In this document: positions 54,235 through 64,000 of the stretch, piece after piece
How positions within the stretch are numbered: position 1 is the stretch's first letter
Layout: every line of letters starts with the position of its first letter
DNA from: Archegozetes longisetosus
Lineage: Eukaryota; Arthropoda; Arachnida; Sarcoptiformes; Trhypochthoniidae
Length of the DNA: 64,000 nucleotides
Reading direction: 5' to 3'
NCBI GenBank assembly: GCA_018873245.2
Contig: JAEMBT020000008.1
Location: 8,338,238-8,402,237 of the forward strand
Translations under genes and position numbers: made by a program
Notes under the pieces: model-generated
The model's database searches: none
What the model was told of the DNA's origin: nothing
The model's input: the letters and a program-made list of their open reading frames with translations, nothing else

Positions 54235-55093
54235 CCTGCTGATATCACATCTATCGCTCTTTCTATAAATAATATTTAACGATTATAATGACCCAATTAT
54301 AGGTAACTCGAGACTTCAGCTCAAATATACGCGCTTAATTATGACTCAGCGAGAAAACTTTTCACTTGCTTTTGACTCAGAATTCTGTTTAATATCTTAA
54401 TCTTATATTCTAAATATTATTTATTTTGATGATAAATTAATTGATAATTAAGTTTTTAAAATATCCTCATCACTCTTTCAATATTATTTTATGAGAAAAC
54501 TCGTGCTCATTTTTTAATTTAATTGTGTTTTATTGATATTACTGAAATCAATGATAAGTATTGCTAATAGTTGGTACAATGACATTTTATGTCACAAAAT
54601 AGAGCAATCCAAACATTCAAAATTACTTTGAACTCACATACGTCAAAATAGTAATTAAAAATTATTAATAATCTATTAGGGGGAAGTAATAATTCTCAAC
54701 TCCTGCCTATAATTCTTTATTATTTAAGAAAAGTCATAGAAAATCTACAAAACTATATGGTGAGCAAGTTTAAAACCGTGGAATAAATAAAACCATAATT
54801 TCTTACCTGATGATTTCTGCCAGAAAGTTCTTAAGTGAAGGATCATTCTAATTAAATGATCCCTAACTGATACTTTTCTATTATATTTAATAAAATTGTT
54901 GTTCTCATTTTACTATTCAATTAATTGATGATCAATTCATTTATGAAATAATTAAAAAACGCAAGGAATGAATAATTTATTTGATTATTACTGGCAAAAA
55001 GGCTATTCAATAAAAGCTTGGACGCACGAGAAATAAGAAGCATTCATCATTTACATATGTTTTTATTAATAAAGAACAATTAACAAAAAATTA
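54235..55093. other. Unassigned AT-rich DNA
   Basis: No gene was seen upstream of the RCC1 promoter. Confidence 0.35.
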
Positions 55094-55236
55094 AGGCGTG
55101 TCTAATAAATAGGGATAAAAATTTTATGTCAGATATAAATTTATATTAAGCTGCAAATTGGTCAATTCATAGGGTTCTAAGACTCCACGATAAGCCACAG
55201 CTCTAAATTTTCTCTTAAGATGACTCATAAGATTTT

Positions 55237-55662
55237 GTGCACTTGGGAACACGAGTAAACCCTTTACTCATGAAGGAACCCTTAACGCTAAAACCTATCT
55301 TGAAGGAGTGTTTGATTAAAAGTTTGTTACCATTTATCAAACAAAATCATAAAACAAGTGATATAGTCTTCTGGTCTTATTTAGCGAAAGAACACTATCA
55401 AAAAGATGTCATACAATGGTTAGAATTAAAAAACATTGAACTTGTTAAAAGGCATCAAAATGCACCAAATTTGCCGCAGGTCAGACCTATCCAAAGACTT
55501 AGGGCTTTATGCAAAAAAGAGCACAGAACCCATAAAAGGGAGCCAAAATCTTTGAACGGATTCAAAAGAATTTGGTCTAAAATATCGAAAAGTGTTGCAG
55601 AAAAAATGCATAAAATCTTGAGTCATCTTAAGAGAAAATTGCGAGCTGTAGCTTACCGTTAG
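55237..55662 (+). pseudogene. Tc1/mariner-type transposase, catalytic residues lost
   Basis: The 141-codon frame covers only the C-terminal half of the catalytic domain. Where the family has FWxDLA, this reads VFWSYLAKEHY, and where it has RPIE, this reads QVRPIQRL, so both remaining catalytic acids are replaced. The conserved end KSLNGFKRIWSKISKSVAEK and LRAVAYR is present. The stop TAG belongs to the nested MITE; the interrupted frame resumes after it as GVLEP. It is inactive. Confidence 0.75.
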
Positions 55663-56180
55663 GGTGACCACCTCTGATTGTCTCATGACGGGACAAAAAT
55701 ATCAAAGGGGGAACCCTTACATTTTTAAAAATAAAAATGACGCTTTTATTAGTCGTTACAAATACTCAGGCCTCAAACAATACATTTTTGTATTAAAACA
55801 TTAAAAATTATTAGTCGTGGTTGATTTCAAAGGTATATTTTTTGTTAGAGATGGCATCTTTCAAAAGTTATTCAAAAGTAAGCAATGCTGGTTTATATCA
55901 GATATAAGTTAAGGGGTAAAATAATAATTCTATAACTTTTGGTTTTAAACCACAGGTGTTCAAAGCATTATAATAGGTTTTTAACCCCCTATCATTTGTG
56001 AAATAAATTCAACGTTTGAATTTCTAGGAAATATTTTTCTAAACACATTTTTCAAAATGAAAGTTGAGAAGCGGAACAACTAATTGTCCCGTCGAAAGTT
56101 TTTGGTCTGACGGGATTCCTGTCTTTTATCTTTAAAAAGACGGGACTGTCCCGTCAAAAACTGGACGGGTGGTCACCCTA
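55660..56180. mobile_element. hAT-type MITE family 'TAGGGTGACCACC', copy 2
   Basis: The ends are TAGGGTGACCACC and GGTGGTCACCCTA. The target duplication is CTTACCGT/CTTAACGT (8 bp, one mismatch). It is 521 bp and is the intact form of the copy at 17,690-18,802. Confidence 0.85.
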
Positions 56181-56331
56181 CTTAACGTGGAGTCCTAGAA
56201 CCCTTTTAATTAACCAATTTGTAGCTTAATATAAATTTATATCTGACATAAAATTTAATTACTTCATCTTTTGTAGTTTTTGACTTATTCAAGAAATAAA
56301 ATTTTTATCCATATTTATTAGACACGCCTTA

Positions 56332-57202
56332 CATGAACTTTCAGTCACTTCACAATGATAAGCAAGATAGAAAATTTGAGTGTTCATTATTCGATAATAG
56401 ATTTCTTTTTAAACTTAAAGCTCACGCATATGAAAATTTTGCTAATTTTATATTTCTGATGTATTGAAACCCATTCAAAAAATCTTAAAACAATGTTCTA
56501 AAATTAGTTATTCAATTACTGTTAATACTGCTTACCTGGAGTTTGCTCAAAAGTTTTGAAATCTATGAAGCTGAAAATATAAATATTTTAAACCAAATCT
56601 AATGCTCATCATACCAAAGAAAAGTAAAATATATTTATCGAGCTTTCTCTGATATTTTATTTAAGTAATATCTTTCTAGGATTTACATCCAGACTTTTAC
56701 CAAATCCTTGACTTTTATTATCGAGATTAAATTCTTCATTTTTAGCTGGTTTAATTTTAGTTTCTACTATCTTATCCGATTCAAACTTAAACTGATTTCA
56801 TCAAGCTATATCTACATTTAAGATATAAACTGAGTTAAAACTGTCTTCAGCAGAAATGATATATGACTGTTAATCCAAATAAAATTATCCATTTATGATT
56901 ATATCATAATAAACCTAGTGATCAATTTATTGAAGTTAATTAAGATGTAATGATGAATATTAAAAATTAATATTTTCATAGATAAAGCATATTTTTGTGT
57001 TATAATCAGAGTTCTGACTTTATGGTGATCCGATTCATAACCAAAATAGTTTAAATAAATATAGTGATTTATTTGAAGTGCTTGAAATTAAATTCTAATA
57101 ATCATGAAATATACATCGTTCATACCTTGAGCATATAGTCTTGTAAGTTATCAATATATTACTGATAAGTTAAAGCGAATTCCTATCCTGTTAGTTGTAT
57201 TA
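56332..57202. other. Unassigned AT-rich DNA
   Basis: No gene was seen. Confidence 0.35.
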
Positions 57203-57586
57203 GGTTGTTCGGAAAGTGTTTACTGCACTTTAAGCTGCAATAACTTTTTAATGAATCACTGTAATTTGATGCAATTTTCAATGTAATAAAATTTAACATT
57301 AGGAGCATTATTTTGCAAGGCGTTGGCTCATTATAATATTAAGAGTGTCTTTGTGGTTATCGATATAAGGACTTCGATCAATTGCATATTACCATTAACA
57401 ATGCGATTTTGGAGCTTGATCGAAGAGGCACTTTTGATGGCGTTAGCAAGCTTCTAATGGCATGACAACGAGTCATCAATAAGGGCGTAAATTTTTAATT
57501 ATTTAGTATTTTACAGAATCATTTTATCTTAATAACTTGAAAAGTTATTAAAACTTCAAAATGCGGCAAACGCTTCCGAACAACCT
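57203..57586. mobile_element. Mariner-type MITE
   Basis: Terminal repeats GGTTGTTCGGAAAGTG and CGCTTCCGAACAACC are flanked by TA on both sides. It is 384 bp and non-coding. The ends are of the same type as the mariner at 50,255. Confidence 0.78.
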
Positions 57587-57588
57587 AA

Positions 57589-58127
57589 TATATTAATGAT
57601 CTAGAAATGTTTAAATTAAAGTATACTCAAATAAATAAATAATGGTTCAACTTTTTCTAACATGCCATAGTCTTAAAATTAATTATGATATTGTCATGTT
57701 ATATCAATCAGTATTACAAAACGTATTTCTGATATTTTTATATAACATTTTAACTGCTAAGGGATAGAAATAATTTAAGTAATCTAAGCAGCAGAAATAA
57801 AATATAAAACTATTACAAGTTATTCAAATAATATTTATTATTTCCGTTTTACTGCATACTTATTACTAAAGCTCTGCCCTGAGTCTGCGCTTTATTCTCT
57901 TTATTAAACATCTTAAAAGTGTCTTACGTTTTCTCATATAGTCTTAAGAATTGTCATATATGAAGGACAGGATCATCAATGATATATCTGAACTTTTAAA
58001 GACGTGTTTTATTCATAAGGTAGTCATATTTTATTTAAATAAACTTGAGCGTGTACTACAAATTGATAATAAATTATCAAAACTTCATATAATAGAAAGA
58101 AATTTTTGCGACTATTATTAGATTTAT
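57589..58127. other. Unassigned AT-rich DNA
   Basis: No gene was seen. Confidence 0.35.
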
Positions 58128-58135
58128 ATTAATAG

Positions 58136-58738
58136 GGGTGAATCCGGGCTAATGGGTCTAAAGGGGTTCTCGACCTCCCACCCCCAAGTGTGATATATCA
58201 TTGGATTCAGTTCGTCAAGCTGAACATTTTGATACTACACTTGACCACTTTTGATCCGAACCTGACCACTTCTGGACAACTCCCGACGGGAGTGACCGAC
58301 CCCGCCAAGTGACATATCATTGAACTCAGGACATCGAACTGAACATTTTGATACCTTACTTGGTCAATTATCTCAAGTAGTTCTCGAGATATCCATCATA
58401 GTTTGGTTTAGTACCTCGTAATGGACAAACCTGGATTCTCGAGTCGTAACCCAAACAAGCCTGATATAAACTAAGGGAGAATAAGTTAGGTCGCGAAGCG
58501 ACCTAACCTATTATACCTTCGTTTAAATCAGGTATGGCTTGGGTTACAACTTGGTAAAGCCAGGTCTACCCATTTTCGAGGGGGTTAGGTCTCGGTGGCC
58601 AGAAGTGGTCAGGTTTGCGTTGGAAGTAGTCAAGTGTGGTATCAAAATGTTCAGCTCGACGAACTGAATCCAATGATGTATCACACTTGGAGGTAGGGGG
58701 TCGGGAACCCCCTTAGACCCATTAGGCCGGATTTACCC
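58136..58738. mobile_element. GC-richer foldback/hAT-type MITE
   Basis: The ends are GGGTGAATCCGGGCTAATGG and TTAGGCCGGATTTACCC, with a perfect 8-bp duplication ATTAATAG (58,128-58,135 and 58,739-58,746). The arms are inverted over most of the 603 bp and meet at a central palindrome GGTCGCGAAGCGACC. It is non-coding. Confidence 0.8.
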
Positions 58739-58746
58739 ATTAATAG

Positions 58747-61544
58747 TTATCTTCGACATACGAACTTTTAATTTTTCTCGATGACTTAATATTGATTAAT
58801 TCGATCAAAAGAAAATTATTTCTTCGTGAAATATATAAAACGTTATTCATTTAATGTTTATTTTGATTAAAAGTTTTAATAAATTAATTTTTTATGTTTA
58901 CCCCACGATAGAGTATGAGTTCATCTATTATGAGGAAAGTTTACTTCCATGTTAAAAAGTCCTTGCCATATCATTGATAATCCTATCATTCATGTGTTGT
59001 TAGAAAATTGGCGACTTATCAAAGTATACTTACGTATTGCAAAGCATAGTAAACAAAATCATGATTGAGTATTTTATATTGTTAAGACTGAATACTTAAG
59101 AATAAATAAATATAGATTGGTTTCAGCTGGTTCCATTGGTACTTGTAAGTTTGTGAGATTAACTTAGCTCAATTGTTTTGAACTTATTCAAGCTCACCAC
59201 TATTGAGCTGATTATTTTATAAAATTAGTATAGCTAGGGGGTGTTCTCATATGCACGAAAAGATTGCAACTGAATTATCCATAAGTGATTATTAGCCCTT
59301 TGAAATTTATGAAATTTTATCTTAAGTATTGAATTTCGTGCTTAATTTAATATTCAAATCAGTAATCCCATCAAACTCAATTCTCATTTCTATACAACGA
59401 ATTCAAATTTACATTTCTATTTCTGTTTTATAGAGGGCCTTTCACCATCTGTATTCATTCAAAGTTTTCTCTTACTCAATTTCTGGTAACACGCAAGATA
59501 TCAGGTGTAGGGCAGTTTGGCGCGATACATGATTTTTTCAAAGTAGTAAGAGTCATCCACTAGTCTTATTTTAAGTTATTAAAAAAGATTCGTAACTATG
59601 TCCACAATAGAAATTTCCAATTTTTATTTCATTATAGTTGCTATAGATGATACGCTCAAAACTCACTGCCTATTTACAGTGACTTATTGATACATGTTTG
59701 TTCCGAGATAATTTTAAATACATCAGACAAATGAAAACCACTAAATTTATATAAAGAAATTAATGAACTGTCAAAGCACTAATGGAAACCTCAGTAAGAT
59801 AGGGTGGTTGAAACCTCGAATTTTCTCAGTATAACAATAGCGTTACCAGATCCTTCGCTTGTATTTCCTTGACTCTTCAATGTGTTTCTCAAATGTTTTC
59901 GTATTTTCTGCAACAAGAATTTTCAATACAAAACAATCAAATTTTATATCTTCAATTAATAGAACGACATTCAAAGCGAACAAATTAGCTATTCACTTAT
60001 ATTTTAATTGTACTTTTACTTGTTAAAGCTCTAATTAGTTAACTATCATTTGACTGAAAACTTTCAGTATCACTAACATAAATTTTATCAAAACTTTCGG
60101 TTATTCTATTGGAGCGTTTGACAGACTAGATGAAATCTTAAAACTTGAAAGTTTAAGGAAGTCTCAATCATATAGTTTCATAAGATATATTCAATGATTA
60201 TATCATTAATGATACTATTAATTCTCAAAAGTGTCATAAACTTTATTCCATCATGTTTTTATTTCAATGAATGACTTTTCCTTCAGCTGGAAATCAGAGG
60301 CTGATTCCAGTACTTGTCATTCCGGGACGTCTTGGAACGCTAGTATAAAATCAAGTGATATAATCTCTAATAAAATTTTTGTTATTGTCACGAATAAATC
60401 AAGAAATGAATTATTGACTCTTCAAGGGAGATGTAATAAATATAATGCTTATTGATAGTATGGTGACATTCTTAGATCATGATGTTGCAATGAATGAACC
60501 TAACGTAAGCAATTTTGACTCTGTCACTCGGTTAAGTTATATTTTTCAGAAATTCCTTCAGACGTACCAAAATTAGCACGCTTCAACTCAAACTAGCACA
60601 CGAATTAAGGGTAGATTGCATTTAGTATGGCTAATCTCGGTCAATGCTCCAGGAAATGGTATCACGGAAAAAGGTTTCTAAGGATGAAATTTTATGACGA
60701 AACGATGCAGTAATCTTTAGAAAGATTATTATTTAAGCTTATATTTTTGGTAGATTCCATATTTTATTGGTTTAAATCTCAATAATTTTCATGCTTTTAA
60801 TTTGTAGCTTAATTTGAATAATGCGCAGTTGAATACAAATGAAATATATTTAATCTGATTCAGAACTCATGCTAACCTTTAGATATCCTGATCTTACATT
60901 TTAGCTCAAGCCAAATTAAACCCACTTGCTCAATGCTTGAGCTCATCCTCAATGGCAAGCAATTCAAGTCTCGAACAAGGCTACTTAGTCGAAAACTAAT
61001 ACTTAGATAAATAATTATATAGGAATAACTGTTTGAAATTATTATTCATATGATCTGCTGAATTCAAGACAAGTGCATCGAGAATATATTACTCAAATCT
61101 GCTCTCCATAAGCTGTGATGATGAAATTATAAAAGAAGATATCACCACAGACTTCATCCGTCAATATAATATTAGTTCAAATCCTAGGATTCGGAGATAG
61201 GGATATTTCAGCAGTTCGATCCCCTCGACCTCTATAGTATAAAGTTTATATCATTCGAAAAACTTATACTTAAAAATATGGGTCGGCACATATTCATTTG
61301 GACTGCACATGAGCTGAGTGTCATATATATATCAAATATTAGTATGAAAAACAGGAGTGGGGCTATAAGGTTTAAATTTGAAAATTCTCGTATTTTTGTG
61401 ATGTTTCCTCAGTCAGTAATACGGTAGGAACGTAATATATATGTACAGCAAATAATTGTAAATAGAAGTTGCATCGATGCACTTAATATCAAGTCTAAGA
61501 TGAAGTCTTACAGGGAACCACGAAGTACCAGAGAATGTTTAGGG
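58747..61544. other. Unassigned AT-rich DNA, 2.8 kb
   Basis: No open frame with a family signature, no RNA gene and no clear repeat pair was found. Confidence 0.35.
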
Positions 61545-62075
61545 AAATTATGTATATTTTTGAAAAGCACTCATCGAGACAAAGTCAGCAGTATATGCTA
61601 TTCACTCCCCAAATGAGACCCTAGGGTCATATGCCCAACTTTGTCCCTCTACATCCTAGACCTCTGAGTATGATGTCGCTAGGCTCATCTTAACGAGTAC
61701 TTTACAAAGATACATAATATTGTAAAGTTTCAGAAAACCAAACATGTTCGAAATAGACTCTTGTCGAATCACTTTTAAACAATCTATGTCTAATTTTCTT
61801 CGAAGAAAATATATCTCCAAACGGAGTTTACACTCATTCAACGGTCCTTTCGAGGGCCAAATATGGTGACTCCGCTTCGGAGGCTACTCCAAATGAAGCA
61901 GAAGTTGCCAGCAAACTATTTAAAATCATTGTCAAGATGAGTCCAATGACACTATACTTAGGGTTCTAGGACACAGGGAACAAAGTCGGGTCTTGGGTCC
62001 CAGAGCCTCATTTGGGGAGTGGATGACATATACCGTTGACTTTGTCTCAATGAGTACTTTTCAAAAAGTATATAT
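61545..62075. mobile_element. Foldback/MITE, 0.53 kb
   Basis: TTTTGAAAAGCACTCATCGA and TCAATGAGTACTTTTCAAAA are inverted, as are ATTCACTCCCCAAATGAG and CTCATTTGGGGAGTGGAT nearer the centre. It is non-coding; a minus-strand frame at 61,656-61,841 is a chance frame. Confidence 0.68.
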
Positions 62076-62988
62076 CGCTTCCTAAAACATTTCTGACACT
62101 TCGTGAGCCCTTGTTAGACTATTATAAACACTTTTAGATAAATTTCTTTATGAATAAGTTTAAAGGATGCATCTGATGGACTTTAGAGAAAAGTTTGATT
62201 GGGGAAGGATATCTCTTATATGAGCATATTCTACTTAGTAGGTAGCATAGCCATACCAAATAAGTCTGTATCTAAAAATTTTTCGTTATTCATTCTGAGA
62301 TTATCCATTAACATACATCTAAATAATATAATAATACAAATGTGAAATTTCTCTACATAAATGTTAAATTTCTACGAAAGTGCCTTAACCTGAGTGAGAA
62401 TAGCGTCAGTTTGCCATATGAAGCGTACGAAGCAAATCGATTCGACATTTTCTCATCTTAGGCTCAATCAGGTTGGTGGGGGTTAGCTTAAACGAGTCAT
62501 CACAAGTGTAACGCTCACATAATTTCGGTAGAGAAGTGATGCTTAGCCACTTGATAGAGAAAGAACCCCGATCAATTTTGCCCTAAACTACTATATTGTT
62601 ATGGAGATAGCAAATGAATAAGAATTTTATATTGAAATTGCATACCCAATCGTACTATTGTTTGAGTTATGTTAGGTTAGATTAGGTTAGTAATGTTAGT
62701 AGTATTAGTAATATTAGTAGCAATGTTAGCAGTATAAGGTAAGTTCAATATTCATATTGAGTATAATATACAAAACTATAACTCCCTCTAGCGCAAAAGC
62801 TACTCAATGGGTTTTGTTGAGTCCAGCAGACAAATTTTCCCTTATAATGTCTAAAAATGTGCAATAAAATTTCGGGCGAAGGTTATCCTAGGAACCCATA
62901 GGGAGCGCGCAAACTTCTTCAAATTCGTAGTGCTTTTCTAATGAAGACCTTATAATACCTTATCTTACAAAGACCTAATAGGAACGTA
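62076..62988. other. Unassigned DNA with a TTAGG-like tract
   Basis: Around 62,660-62,735, TTAGGTTAG words grade into TTAGTAGTATTAGTAA-type repeats. No gene was seen. Confidence 0.35.
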
Positions 62989-62996
62989 CTCTGAAA

Positions 62997-63808
62997 TAGA
63001 GGTCGAACATGAAACCCTAAACCCGTCGGGAACCCTCAAGAACCCAAACCCGTACGGATTTAGGTCGGGTTGGGTCAGCAAAAATATTTTACGGGTTGTA
63101 TCGGGTTTGAAAAATTTGTCTCGAAACCCCGTACATAAACAAAATTATTTTGTTTGAAAATAATTAAATGCTAATTATGAAGATAAATTTATTGGAATCA
63201 ACTGCAGAAAGTATTAATATCTAAAATACACAAACTCCTGATAAAAGTATTACTACTGATGTTAAAGTTGACTCTTCAGTCTCTAAGACTTTATTAATAT
63301 TGCAGAGAAAACAGTCTCAATCAATAGAAGTTATGTCGAAGTACAGAATTATTTGGATTTTACACATAGTTTTATACTAAACACTCCACTAATGCAATTT
63401 GGGCACAAAATAAACTCAAATATCCGCGTCTTTTCATAATTTTAATGCATTTACTATCAATTTCTGCTACAAATTTATCTAGTGAAGAAACCTTAGCTAC
63501 TGTATTGCATTAACTAATAAAAGATTATCTCTTGATCCAATTAACGTGGGTAAATTACTATTTACAAGATCAAACTTTGATTTCTATAAAAAAAATAAGT
63601 GACAGAATACAATAATTTTATAGTAATGAATCGTAGTAATGAACACCCTTTAATAAAATATTGAATTATGAATATTTGTTATTTTTATGGGTTATACGGA
63701 TTTTTTACGGGTAACCCGTTTAGAAACCCTTACGGGTACGGTTTGGGTTGGGTTAGCGAAGAAAAATTACGGGTTAGGTTTGAAAATTTAGCTTATGTTC
63801 GAGCTCTA
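62997..63808. mobile_element. hAT element, internally deleted
   Basis: The ends are TAGAGGTCGAACATG and TATGTTCGAGCTCTA. The target duplication is CTCTGAAA/CTGTGAAA (8 bp, one mismatch). The subterminal parts carry many ACGGGT/ACCCGT words, likely transposase sites. It contains a remnant of the transposase dimerisation region. Confidence 0.78.
63400..63605 (+). pseudogene. hAT transposase dimerisation-domain remnant
   Basis: One frame reads YPRLFIILMHLLSISATNLS and SSEETLATV, then after a shift TNKRLSLDPINVGKLLFTRS. This is the hAT C-terminal motif (P-x-S-x-x-S-E-R...L-x-x-x-N). About 65 codons survive with a stop and a shift. Confidence 0.65.
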
Positions 63809-64000
63809 CTGTGAAAGAGGCTGACTGCCACACACAAACTAGTTATGACAATTTGAATATCCGTTTTTCTATGAGTATTCAAATCTTTTCTGATACAATG
63901 AGGAGAAAACTATAAAAATCGAAGAAAATGGTTAATTATAGAAAATTTTCTAGAAATACCAATTCGAAAAACATTTATTATTATGAGTATTTTATTAAAA

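Larger units (their letters stand above)
55094..56329. mobile_element. Tc1/mariner-type element, palindromic derivative
   Basis: The ends are AGGCGTGTCTAATAAATA and TATTTATTAGACACGCCT, flanked by TA (55,092-55,093 and 56,330-56,331). The left 150 bp is an inverted copy of the 3' end of the transposase gene plus terminal repeat, so the original 5' end has been replaced. A hAT-type MITE is nested at 55,660-56,180. Confidence 0.82.

Noticed and set aside
60267..60455. Plus-strand 62-codon frame
   Set aside because: No motif, no neighbours and no promoter; treated as chance.

Overview
The window looks like nuclear DNA of an arthropod-type animal. It is strongly AT-rich, host genes have introns with GT-AG borders, core-promoter TATA boxes are visible, and a conserved myosin VI gene is present. 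TTAGG-like motifs, RCC1-repeat and ankyrin-repeat genes fit a mite or other small arthropod, but the species cannot be named from this sequence.

Layout. 0-19 kb is gene-poor and packed with old transposon remains: mariner-like, non-LTR, hAT, Harbinger and many foldback/MITE elements, plus a 2.1-kb tandem duplication, after the 5' end of an ankyrin-repeat gene. 19.3-40.6 kb is one gene on the minus strand, myosin VI. Seven exons can be placed with phases that all agree. One of its introns, about 0.4 kb before the insertion, holds a complete 16,457-bp Polinton/Maverick at 22,035-38,491, with terminal inverted repeats of nearly 300 bp and a perfect 6-bp target duplication (AGCGCA). The Polinton runs antisense to its host gene. 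40.6-51.3 kb is again transposon debris: a Ty3/gypsy LTR with gag, a hAT pseudogene split by a 2-kb foldback, and a mariner split by a MITE. 51.3-54.2 kb holds an RCC1-repeat gene cut in two by a 567-bp hAT-type MITE. 54.2-64 kb has only transposon remains and unassigned AT-rich DNA.

The Polinton carries the expected set on the plus strand: protein-primed family B DNA polymerase, packaging ATPase, chromodomain integrase, penton-like minor capsid, major capsid and adenain-like protease, plus several small virion-type proteins. Together these would replicate, package and integrate the element. It also has three unusual passengers: an inhibitor-of-apoptosis gene (two BIR domains and a RING), a spliced gene with six tandem copies of a 75-nt exon, and a spliced 300-residue protein of unknown function. 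Eleven reading-frame breaks occur in its genes. All step the frame the same way and all sit in or beside A or T runs, while the host exons in the same assembly have none. This is better explained by uncorrected consensus errors in a multicopy element, or by very recent decay, than by old decay.

The myosin VI gene has one in-frame TAG at a conserved glutamine of the motor domain, and its N-terminal exons, including the P-loop, were not found in the window.
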